Below are positions 50,562-58,883 of a stretch of DNA of 64,000 nucleotides, piece after piece. The notes beneath the pieces were generated by a model. It saw only the letters and a program-made list of their open reading frames with translations, did not search any database and was not told the DNA's origin. How positions within the stretch are numbered: the first letter of the stretch is position 1; each line of letters begins with the position of its first letter. The translations under genes were made by a program, and so were the position numbers. This stretch comes from JAFGNV01 sp964612485 (GTDB lineage: Bacteria > Chloroflexota > Anaerolineae > 4572-78 > J111): positions 44,060-108,059 of the forward strand of contig CAZTFF010000014.1 in NCBI GenBank assembly GCA_964612485.1, in the 5' to 3' direction.

Positions 50562-51574
50562 TGCCTGCTCGATCTCCGTGGTCCGTTTTGTTGCTGGTTA
50601 TCTTGCTGACCGGCGCCATTTTTCTTAGCCTGGGCATTGGCGCGGTGAATATTCCGCCCCAAAAAGTGTGGGACGCCCTCACTACGCCCGCCGGCGCTAT
50701 AACCAACCCGGCGGCGGGCCGAATCATTGTGCAAGACCTGCGCCTGCCGCGTATTTTGCTGGCGGCGGTCGTGGGTGCGGCGCTGGCCGGGGCCGGGGCC
50801 GCGTTCCAGGGCCTGTTCCGCAATCCCCTGGCCGACCCTTTTGTGATCGGTGCCTCCGGCGGAGCCGCGTTTGGCGCAACTTTGGCTATTGCCCTGGGCT
50901 GGACACTGAACTGGATGGGCTTTGCCCCCATCCCGCTGGCCGCGTTTGGCGGCGCGGTTATCGCCGTTGCGCTGGCCTACGCCATCAGCGAGGCCAGCGG
51001 TCAAACCAACATTCTGGCCCTTTTGCTGGCCGGCACGGCCTTGAGTTCAGCCTTTTCCGCCGGTGTTTCTTTTTTGATGGTCCTCAACCACGATGATTTT
51101 GCCAATATTTTTTTCTGGTTGATGGGCGGTTTTTCGGGCCGTAGTTGGGATGATCTGTGGATTGCGCTGCCCTACATCGGGGTGGGATTGGCCGGGTTGT
51201 GGCTGCTGGCCCGCCCGTTGGATATGCTGGCTTTTGGCGAAGAAACCGCGCAAGGGCTGGGCGTGTCGGTACGGCAGGTGCGGCTGCTGATTGTTTTGTG
51301 CGCCACTTTGATCACGGCGGCGGCGGTGGCCAGCAGCGGCATTATCGGCTTTATCGGCCTGATTGCGCCCCACATCGCCCGGCTGCTGTGGGGGCCGGCT
51401 CACGCCCTGCTGCTGCCCGCCAGTATTTTACTCGGCGCGCTGCTGCTGGTGGCTGCCGACACCGCCGCCCGCACCGTACTGGCCCCCATCGAATTACCGG
51501 TGGGCATCCTGACCGCTCTACTGGGCGCGCCGTTCTTTTTGTATCTCCTGCGAATGCGGCGAGAACTATTTTGA
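50561..51574 (+). CDS. btuC: Cobalamin ABC transporter permease
   Basis: 337 residues, FecCD/BtuC family with about ten transmembrane helices. LRLPRILLAAVVGAALAGAG, FRNPLADPFVIGASGGAAFG, and near the C-terminus GFIGLIAPHIARLLWGPAH are the family signatures; the last contacts the ATPase. ATG at 50561 shares one base with the btuF stop, so translation is coupled. The substrate is assigned from the riboswitch context. Confidence 0.92.
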   Translation: MPARSPWSVLLLVILLTGAIFLSLGIGAVNIPPQKVWDALTTPAGAITNPAAGRIIVQDLRLPRILLAAVVGAALAGAGAAFQGLFRNPLADPFVIGASGGAAFGATLAIALGWTLNWMGFAPIPLAAFGGAVIAVALAYAISEASGQTNILALLLAGTALSSAFSAGVSFLMVLNHDDFANIFFWLMGGFSGRSWDDLWIALPYIGVGLAGLWLLARPLDMLAFGEETAQGLGVSVRQVRLLIVLCATLITAAAVASSGIIGFIGLIAPHIARLLWGPAHALLLPASILLGALLLVAADTAARTVLAPIELPVGILTALLGAPFFLYLLRMRRELF

Positions 51575-51657
51575 TGTATGACCACCGATCATAGACAACA
51601 GGCCACCGTTGAAATTTGGTGGTCGGTGGACTTCTGAGGCTAATTAAGGATAGAAGC

Positions 51658-52503
51658 ATGACCAACAAAACACCCCGTTTAAAAACATACGCCCTCACCT
51701 GCGCTTATACTACTGAAAATCAATCAGGAAACGGTGAAAACCAGGCCGTATTGAAAAATATTGATCTATCCCTCTATCCCGGCGAACTGGTGGGTTTGAT
51801 CGGCCCTAACGGCACCGGCAAAACCACCCTGCTGCGCGCCCTGTCCAGAACACTACATCCGCAGCAGGGCCGGGTGCTGCTCGATGGCCGCGACATCTGG
51901 CAACTCAAACCGCGTCAGGTGGCGCAGCACATTGGCCGGGTTCCGCAAGCGGCCAACGCTGCCTGGCCCTACTCGGTAGAACACGTGGTACGCATGGGAC
52001 GTTATCCGCATCGTGGCTGGCTGTCGCCCTTCAACGGCAAAGACGCGCTGGCCGTAGACAACGCGCTCAACCTGCTCGATTTGCAGCCGTTTCGCCACCG
52101 GCTGCTTAACACCCTCTCCGGCGGCGAGCAGCAGCGGGTGCTCATTGCCCGCGCCCTGGTCCAGGAACCCACGGTGCTTTTGCTCGATGAACCCATCGCC
52201 AATCTGGACGTGAACCACCAGCACCACGTTTTGGGTCTGGTGCAAAAATTGGTCAAAACCTACAACCTGGCCGCGATGGTGGCTATCCACGATCTGGGTT
52301 TGGCGGCCCGCTACTGCAACCGGCTGATTTTGCTGCACCAGGGCCGGGTTTGGGCTACCGGCTCCGCCACCGATGTTCTTCACCCCAATCACCTGCGGCA
52401 AGTTTTTGATGTAGACTCGCAATTGTATCGGGACCCCACCGGCTCCTGGGCGCTGGCCGTGCAAACCACCGATCCGTGGAACGGCAAGCCCCTCGCAGTT
52501 TGA
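51658..52503 (+). CDS. btuD: Cobalamin ABC transporter ATP-binding protein
   Basis: 281 residues from ATG at 51658 after AAGGA. Walker A GPNGTGKTT (~42-50), signature LSGGEQQR, Walker B VLLLDEPIANLD and the switch His in VAIHDLGLA are all intact. It powers the BtuCF importer. About 85 bp separate it from btuC, containing a hairpin made of CCACCGA/TCGGTGG with an inner CCACC/GGTGG. The C-terminal extension (DPWNGKPLAV) is short. Confidence 0.93.
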   Translation: MTNKTPRLKTYALTCAYTTENQSGNGENQAVLKNIDLSLYPGELVGLIGPNGTGKTTLLRALSRTLHPQQGRVLLDGRDIWQLKPRQVAQHIGRVPQAANAAWPYSVEHVVRMGRYPHRGWLSPFNGKDALAVDNALNLLDLQPFRHRLLNTLSGGEQQRVLIARALVQEPTVLLLDEPIANLDVNHQHHVLGLVQKLVKTYNLAAMVAIHDLGLAARYCNRLILLHQGRVWATGSATDVLHPNHLRQVFDVDSQLYRDPTGSWALAVQTTDPWNGKPLAV

Positions 52504-52577
52504 GAAAAACAGCTATGACCTCGCTCAATATTCTGCTGTTAAAAACCGCCCTGAAAATTCAATGGGAGGACGCATAG

Positions 52578-53078
52578 ATGGATATTTTGGTTCGACCGGT
52601 TCGCCCGGATGACGCTGCCGGTGTTGCTAATGTCATCAACCCTATTATTGAAGCCGGAACCTACACCGCCTTTGATACCCCTTTTTCACCTGAATCTGAA
52701 CGTGAGCATATTCTCAACCTATCCCCCCGCTCCATTTTTTTGGTAGCCGAAGAGACGCGCACCGGCCAGATTGTCGGCTGGCAGAGTACGGACCCCTTTG
52801 CCACGTACACGCGCGCGTTTGACCACGTTGGTGTCATCGGCACTTATGTATCGTTGAATCACCATCGCCTGGGCATCGGAAGCCGGTTGGCGCAGTCAAT
52901 CTTTGAAACCGCCAGAGCAAAAGGTTACGAGAAAATTTTCAGCTATGTTCGCGCCGACAGTCCCACCTCATTGCTGTTTTATCTCAAACTGGGCTTTCGT
53001 ATTGTGGGGACGGCTCATCAACAGGCCAAAATCAACCAACACTATATCGATGAGATCATCATCGAGAAATTTTTGTGA
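52578..53078 (+). CDS. GNAT family N-acetyltransferase
   Basis: 166 residues. The fold is shown by ILVRPVRPDDAAGVANVIN, the acetyl-CoA loop region HHRLGIGSRLAQSIFETARA and the late strand FYLKLGFRIVG. It resembles phosphinothricin-acetyltransferase-like members, but the substrate is not known. It lies between btuD and cobT on the same strand with 13 bp to cobT, so it may be cotranscribed; a role in corrinoid metabolism is not implied by the family. Confidence 0.82.
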   Translation: MDILVRPVRPDDAAGVANVINPIIEAGTYTAFDTPFSPESEREHILNLSPRSIFLVAEETRTGQIVGWQSTDPFATYTRAFDHVGVIGTYVSLNHHRLGIGSRLAQSIFETARAKGYEKIFSYVRADSPTSLLFYLKLGFRIVGTAHQQAKINQHYIDEIIIEKFL

Positions 53079-53091
53079 AGGAGGATTTATT

Positions 53092-54150
53092 TTGACAACG
53101 CTCCTGGATCAAACTATTCAATCTATCCAACCTCTTAACCGTGACGCGATGCAAGCCGCACGGGAACGCCAGGCTCAACTCACCAAACCACCCGGCGCGC
53201 TGGGGCGGCTGGAAACGCTGTCTATTCAGGTTGCCGGTATCACCGGGCGGATCAACCCGCCGCTGTCTGAATGGGCGGTGATTGTGGCCGCGGGCGATCA
53301 CGGCGTAACCGCCGAAGGCGTGAGCGCCTTTCCCTCGGAAGTAACGTCGCAAATGGTGCTTAATTTCCTCCACGGCGGCGCGGCCATCAACGTGCTGGCC
53401 AAACAGGCCGGCGCGCGCGTCATCGTGCTGGATGCCGGTGTCGCCGGCGACCTGCCCGACCATCCGGCGCTGATCAAGGCCAAAGTTGCGCCCGGCACGC
53501 AAAATATTGCTCAGGAGCCGGCGATGACCCGCGAACAGGCTGTTCAATCGATTGAAACCGGCATCGCCGCCGTAAACCGTGAGGTAGAGCGAGGATTGCA
53601 TCTGGTGGGAACCGGTGATATGGGCATTGGCAATACCACCCCCTCCAGCGCGATCTGCGCGACGTTCACCGGCGCGGATGTTGCCGATGTGACCGGGCGC
53701 GGCACCGGCATCAACGATGCCGCGCTGGAAAATAAGATCAACGTGTTGAAGCGCGCCCTCGAGATAAATCAGCCCGATCCCGGCGACCCGTTGGATGTGC
53801 TGGCCAAAGTAGGCGGTTTTGAAATTGGCGCAATCGCGGGCCTGGTGCTGGGCGCGGCGGCCCATCGCCTTCCGGTGCTGGTGGATGGCTTCATCTCTAC
53901 TGCCGGCGCGCTGATTGCCGGGGAACTGGCCCCGTTGAGCCGCGACCATATGATCGGGGCGCATCGCTCGGTAGAGCCGGGGCATAAAATAATGCAGCAG
54001 CATTTAAGATTAGACCCCATTTTCCATCTGGATTTACGGCTGGGCGAAGGCACCGGCGCAGCCCTGGCCATGCCGGTGGTGGCGTCGGCGGTGGCCACGT
54101 TGAATGAAATGGCGACTTTTGCAGAAGCCAGCGTGAGTGATAAAAAATGA
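53092..54150 (+). CDS. cobT: Nicotinate-nucleotide-dimethylbenzimidazole phosphoribosyltransferase
   Basis: 352 residues from TTG at 53092, with AAGGAGG 7 bp upstream; this gives the usual CobT length. It makes alpha-ribazole phosphate, the lower-ligand nucleotide of B12, from nicotinate mononucleotide and a benzimidazole. LTKPPGALGRLETL, VIVAAGDHGVTAEGVSAFP, GDMGIGNTTPSSAI and the catalytic Glu in RLGEGTGAALAMP are intact. Its substrate, nicotinate mononucleotide, is the product of the nadC enzyme encoded 2.7 kb downstream. Confidence 0.95.
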   Translation: MTTLLDQTIQSIQPLNRDAMQAARERQAQLTKPPGALGRLETLSIQVAGITGRINPPLSEWAVIVAAGDHGVTAEGVSAFPSEVTSQMVLNFLHGGAAINVLAKQAGARVIVLDAGVAGDLPDHPALIKAKVAPGTQNIAQEPAMTREQAVQSIETGIAAVNREVERGLHLVGTGDMGIGNTTPSSAICATFTGADVADVTGRGTGINDAALENKINVLKRALEINQPDPGDPLDVLAKVGGFEIGAIAGLVLGAAAHRLPVLVDGFISTAGALIAGELAPLSRDHMIGAHRSVEPGHKIMQQHLRLDPIFHLDLRLGEGTGAALAMPVVASAVATLNEMATFAEASVSDKK

Positions 54151-54177
54151 CCACAGACGACGGACAATCAATTACAA

Positions 54178-55698
54178 ATGCCGGCTAAAACGTTGATGAT
54201 ACTCGGTACCCACTCCGACGCCGGCAAATCGATTTTGGTGACGGCCCTGTGCCGGATATTTGCTCAAGAAGGATACCGGGTTGCGCCCTTCAAAGCGCAA
54301 AATATGGCGCTGAATGCCGGAGTTACCCCGGAAGGCCACGAAATTGGCCGGGCTACGATGGCTCAGGCCGAAGCTGCCGGAGTCCTGCCCCACGTGGATA
54401 TGAACCCCATTTTGCTCAAACCCGAAGGCAACCGCCGCAGCCAGGTGGTACTCAACGGCAAACCCCACACCCACATCGACGCCGGGAACTGGGCCAGCCT
54501 CAAACCGTTTTTATGGCAGCACGTCACCTCGGCCCTGGATCGCTTGCGCGAGCGCTTTGAGCTGATCATTATGGAAGGCGCGGGCAGTCCGGTGGAGATC
54601 AACCTCAAAGACGGCGACATCGTTAATATGCGGGTGGCCCGCTACGCCCAATCGCCGGTGCTGCTGGTGGGTGATATTGATCGGGGCGGCGTGTTTGCCG
54701 CGCTGGTAGGCACCATGGTCTTGCTGGAACCGGAAGAACGAGAGCTGGTGAAAGGCTTTATCCTCAACAAATTTCGAGGCGATCCTGATCTGCTGAGCAA
54801 CGGCCTACAAATGCTGCAAGCGCGCGCTTTTGATACGCCAACGTTGGGCGTGATCCCCTATTTGCCTCACATCGGCATCGCCGCCGAAGACTCGGTGGCG
54901 CTGGATAAACGACCGCCGCCCCCCCCTGCTGCAACGAAGAAAACCATAGACATCGCCGTAATCCGGCTGCCGCGCATTTCTAATTTTGATGATTTTGACC
55001 CCCTGACAGCGGAACCGGAGGTGCAGGTACGCTTTGTGGAACAGCTCGATGCGCTTGACACGCCGGACGCGATCATCCTGCCCGGCAGCAAAATGACCCT
55101 GGCCGATCTGGCCTGGCTGCGAGACTCCGGGCTGGCCGAACGCATTAAACGATTGGCCGATCAACAAACAGCCGTGATCGGTATCTGCGGCGGCTACCAG
55201 ATGCTGGGCCAAACTTTAACCGATCCCCACGGCGTGGAGGCCGAGGCCGGGACCCGCGCCGCCGGGCTGGGGCTGTTGCCCATTGAAACGACCTTTGCGG
55301 GTGACAAATACACCGTTCAGGTGCAGGGGGTGCTGCAAACGGCAACCGGCCCGCTGGCCAGGTTGAAAGGCACGCCGGTTCGTGGCTACGAAATCCATAT
55401 GGGGCGCAGCCGTTATCTTGGAACGCAAGTTTCTCCCCTGTGTGTCATCAAGCAAGCTGCACACGAACATTATGATGGGGCGGTGAGCACCAACAGCCGC
55501 ATTTGGGGAACCTATTTACACGGCTTGTTTGATAATGACGCCCTACGCCACGCCTGGCTGCAAAGTTTGGGATGGCGCGGCGCAGCCCGCCTCTTTGACC
55601 GCGAACGCGCCTATAATCGCCTGGCCGATCACGTTCGTACCCATCTAAAGATGGAAAAACTCCATCGCATCCTCTCCCTGCCGAAAGGGGGCGTTTGA
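54178..55698 (+). CDS. cobQ: Cobyric acid synthase
   Basis: 506 residues. It amidates four side chains of adenosylcobyrinic acid diamide using glutamine and ATP. The N-terminal ATPase domain has LGTHSDAGKSILVTALCR, PFKAQNMALNAGVT and VEGAG-like IMEGAGSPVEINL. The C-terminal amidotransferase domain has the nucleophile Cys in IGICGGYQMLGQ and the late His in GTYLHGLFDN. No clear ribosome-binding site precedes ATG at 54178. The next gene begins right after its stop. Confidence 0.95.
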   Translation: MPAKTLMILGTHSDAGKSILVTALCRIFAQEGYRVAPFKAQNMALNAGVTPEGHEIGRATMAQAEAAGVLPHVDMNPILLKPEGNRRSQVVLNGKPHTHIDAGNWASLKPFLWQHVTSALDRLRERFELIIMEGAGSPVEINLKDGDIVNMRVARYAQSPVLLVGDIDRGGVFAALVGTMVLLEPEERELVKGFILNKFRGDPDLLSNGLQMLQARAFDTPTLGVIPYLPHIGIAAEDSVALDKRPPPPPAATKKTIDIAVIRLPRISNFDDFDPLTAEPEVQVRFVEQLDALDTPDAIILPGSKMTLADLAWLRDSGLAERIKRLADQQTAVIGICGGYQMLGQTLTDPHGVEAEAGTRAAGLGLLPIETTFAGDKYTVQVQGVLQTATGPLARLKGTPVRGYEIHMGRSRYLGTQVSPLCVIKQAAHEHYDGAVSTNSRIWGTYLHGLFDNDALRHAWLQSLGWRGAARLFDRERAYNRLADHVRTHLKMEKLHRILSLPKGGV

Positions 55699-56736
55699 AT
55701 GTTCCGTGCAGGGGTAGTAGTACTGGCGTTGCTTCTGGATACTTGTTTTGGCGATCCACCTAACCGGTTCCATCCATTAATGTTGATTGGACGATGGTTC
55801 TTTTGGGGGGAGGGTGTTGTTGGGAGTAGTAAACTGGCTACGCGAAACCAATTTTGGTTCGGCACATTCTGGACTTTGGCCGGGGCGGCCCTTTTCACGC
55901 TTCCCTTTCTTTGGGTTGCCAGGTTCAATCCATTCACTATTACGGCAAAGCAGCCCGCTTCTCCTTCGCTACGGAGCAGGATACGGCGTAATATTCTGGC
56001 CTCTATCCCCCACGCCTTCCTGCTAAAACCTGTCTTTGCGTACCACGGCCTGCGTGGCGCGGTAAAAGAGGTGGCCGCTGCATTAGAAGCCAACAACCTG
56101 GCCGAAGCGCGGCACCTCTTGAGCCGGCATTTGGTCAGCCGGGATACACGCAATCTCACCAAAACCGAAGTAGCCGGCGCGGCCATCGAATCGCTGGCCG
56201 AAAACCTGACCGATAGCGTGACCGCCCCCCTGCTGGCCTATGCCATCGGCGGCCTGCCCGCGGCCTGGGCTTACCGCTTTGTCAATACCGCCGATGCCCT
56301 ATGGGGCTATCGCACCCCAGAATTTGAAGACCTGGGCAAATTCCCTGCCCGCCTGGACGACGCGCTCAACTGGCTGCCGGCGCGGCTCACCGGCTGGCTG
56401 CTGGTGGCGTCTGCTAAATTGGCCGGGCTGGATCATCGGAATGCCAAAAACATCATGCTGAGCCAACACCATCGCCCGGCCAGCCCCAACGCCGGCTGGA
56501 CCATGGCGGCAATGGCCGGCGCGCTCAACATTACCTTGGCCAAACGAGACATTTACGAATTGAGAGGCGGCCAAAACAACGCCGACGCCACCACCATCAA
56601 ACAGGCCCTGCGGGTGGCCGGCATTTGCGCGGCCTTGAGTATCGCGCTGCTTTGCGGCGGAGTGATTACAAGCGCCATCGCCGGCCTACGCCCAAAAAAT
56701 ACAGGGGCGAATGGCCATTCGCCCCTGCTACCGTAA
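55699..56736 (+). CDS. cbiB: Adenosylcobinamide-phosphate synthase
   Basis: 345 residues, integral membrane protein (CbiB, also called CobD). It attaches the aminopropanol arm, or its phosphate, to cobyric acid. LLLDTCFGDPPNRFHPLMLIG at the start (in pieces), RDTRNLTKTEVAGAAIESLAEN, DSVTAPLLAYAIGGLP and HRPASPNAGWTMAAMAGAL are typical. A segment around residues 75-105 (FNPFTITAKQPASPSLRSR) is longer than usual. The last ~11 residues are encoded by a palindromic repeat. It pairs with the decarboxylase at 48217, which would supply aminopropanol phosphate. Confidence 0.92.
   Translation: MFRAGVVVLALLLDTCFGDPPNRFHPLMLIGRWFFWGEGVVGSSKLATRNQFWFGTFWTLAGAALFTLPFLWVARFNPFTITAKQPASPSLRSRIRRNILASIPHAFLLKPVFAYHGLRGAVKEVAAALEANNLAEARHLLSRHLVSRDTRNLTKTEVAGAAIESLAENLTDSVTAPLLAYAIGGLPAAWAYRFVNTADALWGYRTPEFEDLGKFPARLDDALNWLPARLTGWLLVASAKLAGLDHRNAKNIMLSQHHRPASPNAGWTMAAMAGALNITLAKRDIYELRGGQNNADATTIKQALRVAGICAALSIALLCGGVITSAIAGLRPKNTGANGHSPLLP
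56702..56727. repeat. 26-bp perfect palindrome in the 3' end of cbiB
   Basis: Arms CAGGGGCGAATGG and CCATTCGCCCCTG meet without a spacer. In frame it adds TGANGHSPLLP to CbiB before the stop at 56734-56736. This wording is a widespread dispersed repeat. It may also act as a transcript-end hairpin. Confidence 0.85.
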
Positions 56737-56770
56737 TTTGACATCAGCTTTTTTTGAGCTACAGTACATT

Positions 56771-56789
56771 TAGTGTCACAATTACACTA
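56771..56789. promoter_or_regulatory. Operator candidate upstream of nadC
   Basis: TAGTGT and ACACTA are separated by CACAATT, giving a near-palindrome of 19 bp that starts 47 bp before the nadC ATG. TTGACA at 56738 suggests a promoter here. The form fits NAD-gene repressors in general; which one is not known. Confidence 0.5.
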
Positions 56790-56817
56790 TCCAACAAGAA
56801 GAAAAATCGATAAACAA

Positions 56818-57657
56818 ATGACAACCGATTTGTACCCACAAATAAAATCCATTATTCAAAATGCCCTGGATGAAGACATTGGCGATGGCGATGTAACTAC
56901 CCGCTGTATCATCCCCTCCGATGCCATTCTTCACGGCCAATTTATCGCCAAAGCCGGAGGCGTTATCGCCGGGCTGGAGGCTGCCCGTAAAACGTTCACC
57001 CTGCTTGATGATACCGTAGATTTTACCTTTTTGTGTAGCGATAGTGACTATGCGAATACAAACGATGTCGTAGCCACCATCACCGGGCCGGGCCGCGCCC
57101 TGCTTAGCGGCGAGCGGGTGGCTCTGAACCTGCTGCAACGGATGTCAGGCATCGCGACGATGACGCGCCGCTTTGTTGAGGCAGTTGCCGGCACCAACGC
57201 CATCATTCTCGATACCCGTAAAACCGCCCCCGGCCTCCGCGTGTTGGACAAATGGGCGGTGGAACTGGGCGGCGGTCAGAACCACCGCTTTGGCTTGTAC
57301 GATATGGTGATGATCAAAGATAACCACATCATCGCCGCCGGCAGCATCACCGAGGCCGTCAACCGCGTACGGGCCGGCGATGACCGCCACCGCCCGATTG
57401 AAGTTGAAGTAAAAAACCTGGCTGAATTGCGCGAAACCCTGAAACTTGCCGTAGACCGCATCTTGTTGGACAATATGACTCCGGCTCAAATGCGCCAGGC
57501 CGTGGAAATAACCGGGGGCCGCACGCCGCTGGAAGCCTCAGGCAACGTCAATCTGGATACCGTTGCCGAAATTGCCGTTACCGGGGTCGATTACATCTCG
57601 GTCGGCGCGCTGACCCATTCCGTTCAGGCGATGGATATTAGTTTATTGTTGGAATAA
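56818..57657 (+). CDS. nadC: Nicotinate-nucleotide pyrophosphorylase (quinolinate phosphoribosyltransferase)
   Basis: 279 residues from ATG at 56818. It converts quinolinate and PRPP to nicotinate mononucleotide. ALDEDIGDGDVTTRCIIP, LNLLQRMSGIATMTRRFVEA, ILDTRKTAPGLRVLDKWAVE, GGGQNHRFGLYDMVMIKDNH (in part) and EASGNVNLDTVAEIAVTGVD are family motifs, all intact. The order nadC-nadA-nadB follows the pathway in reverse. It has its own likely promoter and operator. Confidence 0.96.
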   Translation: MTTDLYPQIKSIIQNALDEDIGDGDVTTRCIIPSDAILHGQFIAKAGGVIAGLEAARKTFTLLDDTVDFTFLCSDSDYANTNDVVATITGPGRALLSGERVALNLLQRMSGIATMTRRFVEAVAGTNAIILDTRKTAPGLRVLDKWAVELGGGQNHRFGLYDMVMIKDNHIIAAGSITEAVNRVRAGDDRHRPIEVEVKNLAELRETLKLAVDRILLDNMTPAQMRQAVEITGGRTPLEASGNVNLDTVAEIAVTGVDYISVGALTHSVQAMDISLLLE

Positions 57658-57690
57658 TTTGAATAACTTATAGAAATGGAGAACATAATG

Positions 57691-57758
57691 GAATCCGCGA
57701 AGTTAGGCGAAGATATGTTAGTTTTTTTTCTTTGCGCGCCTTTGCGCCCTTAGCGGAC
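57691..57758. repeat. Dispersed hairpin element (CGCGAAG type), copy 2
   Basis: GAATCCGCGAAGTTAGGCGA to GCGCCCTTAGCGGACT is a diverged, inverted relative of 32882-32951. It follows directly after GGAGAACATAATG, a ribosome-binding site plus ATG that now leads only to a 21-codon frame. The element may therefore have separated an older start from nadA. Confidence 0.65.
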
Positions 57759-57785
57759 TCTAAAAGTGAGTACAGGAGCAAAATC

Positions 57786-58814
57786 ATGTCTGTTGAAGCA
57801 ACTTACGAACAAATGAAGGCCAAACTCAGCCATATTATGCCGGACGTGGAGCTGCGCTACAAGGCCGAGCTGGCTTACCAGATCAACCAGCTCAAGCAAG
57901 AGAAGAACGCCATCATCCTGGGCCACAACTATATGGAACCGGCCCTGTTCCACACCATCCCCGATGTCACCGGCGACTCCCTGGCCCTGGCCCGCAAGGC
58001 GGCCGAAACCGACAAAGACATCATCGTCTTTTGCGGGGTAGAGTTTATGGCCGAAACCGCCAAAATCCTCAACCCCGATAAAATGGTGCTGCTGCCCGCC
58101 GAAAAAGCCGGCTGCTCCCTGGCCGAAAGCATCACCGCCGAGAATGTGCGCCAACTCAAGGCCCAATTCCCCGGCGTTCCGGTAGTTACTTACGTTAATA
58201 CGTATGCCGATGTAAAAGCCGAGAGCGACGTCTGCTGCACCTCCGGCAATGCCCGCGCCGTGGTGGAATCGCTTAACAGCGATACCGTTATCTTTCTGCC
58301 CGACGAGTTCCTGGCCGGCAACGTGGCCAAAGAAACCGGCAAGAACATCATCTTCCCTACCCGTCAGAACGGCGCAGGCAAAAATGGCGATTACCAGATG
58401 ATCGGCTGGCACGGGCGCTGTGAAGTGCATGAGAAATTTACGGTGCAAGACATCAAAAATGTGCGCCGGCAGTTTCCCGACGTGGCTATTTTGGCCCATC
58501 CCGAATGCCCGCCCGACGTGGTGGCGGCGGCGGATTATTCGGCCAGCACCTCGGCCATGATCAAATTTGTGGAAGAAACCGACAAGCCCCACTACCTGCT
58601 GCTGACCGAATGCGCTATGGGCGACAACATTGCCGCAGCCAATCCCGATAAAGAGATGCTGCGCCTGTGCAGCGTGCGCTGCCCCCATATGAACCAGATC
58701 ACGCTGGAAGATACGCTGGCCGCGCTCCAACACAACCGGTACCAGATCAACGTGCCGGAAGACATCCGCGCGCGGGCCGCGCAGGCCGTAGAGCGGATGA
58801 TCCAGATTGGCTAA
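57786..58814 (+). CDS. nadA: Quinolinate synthase A
   Basis: 342 residues from ATG at 57786, after AGGAG. It condenses iminoaspartate with dihydroxyacetone phosphate at a 4Fe-4S cluster. NAIILGHNYMEPALFHTIPD (part), GVEFMAETAKILNPDK, the cluster Cys residues in AEKAGCSLAESI, HPECPPDV and SVRCPHMNQ, and DNIAAANPDKEMLRLC are present. Works with nadB directly downstream. Confidence 0.96.
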   Translation: MSVEATYEQMKAKLSHIMPDVELRYKAELAYQINQLKQEKNAIILGHNYMEPALFHTIPDVTGDSLALARKAAETDKDIIVFCGVEFMAETAKILNPDKMVLLPAEKAGCSLAESITAENVRQLKAQFPGVPVVTYVNTYADVKAESDVCCTSGNARAVVESLNSDTVIFLPDEFLAGNVAKETGKNIIFPTRQNGAGKNGDYQMIGWHGRCEVHEKFTVQDIKNVRRQFPDVAILAHPECPPDVVAAADYSASTSAMIKFVEETDKPHYLLLTECAMGDNIAAANPDKEMLRLCSVRCPHMNQITLEDTLAALQHNRYQINVPEDIRARAAQAVERMIQIG

Positions 58815-58824
58815 CGCTTTTATT

Positions 58825-58857
58825 AAACCTCAAAGGTTTTTAAAACCTTTGAGGTTT
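58825..58857. repeat. Intergenic palindrome between nadA and nadB
   Basis: 16-bp arms AAACCTCAAAGGTTTT and AAAACCTTTGAGGTTT around one T. It could dampen read-through from nadA to nadB or be a dispersed repeat. Confidence 0.7.
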
Positions 58858-58883
58858 AAGACGAGACGTGAGGAAAGGACCCT

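Noticed and set aside
52515..52577. 20-codon frame (MTSLNILLLK) ending just before the GNAT start
   Set aside because: No ribosome-binding site; too short to support without conservation.
57750..58733. 327-codon open frame on the minus strand opposite nadA
   Set aside because: nadA with all cluster Cys residues is on the plus strand; the antisense frame is a shadow.
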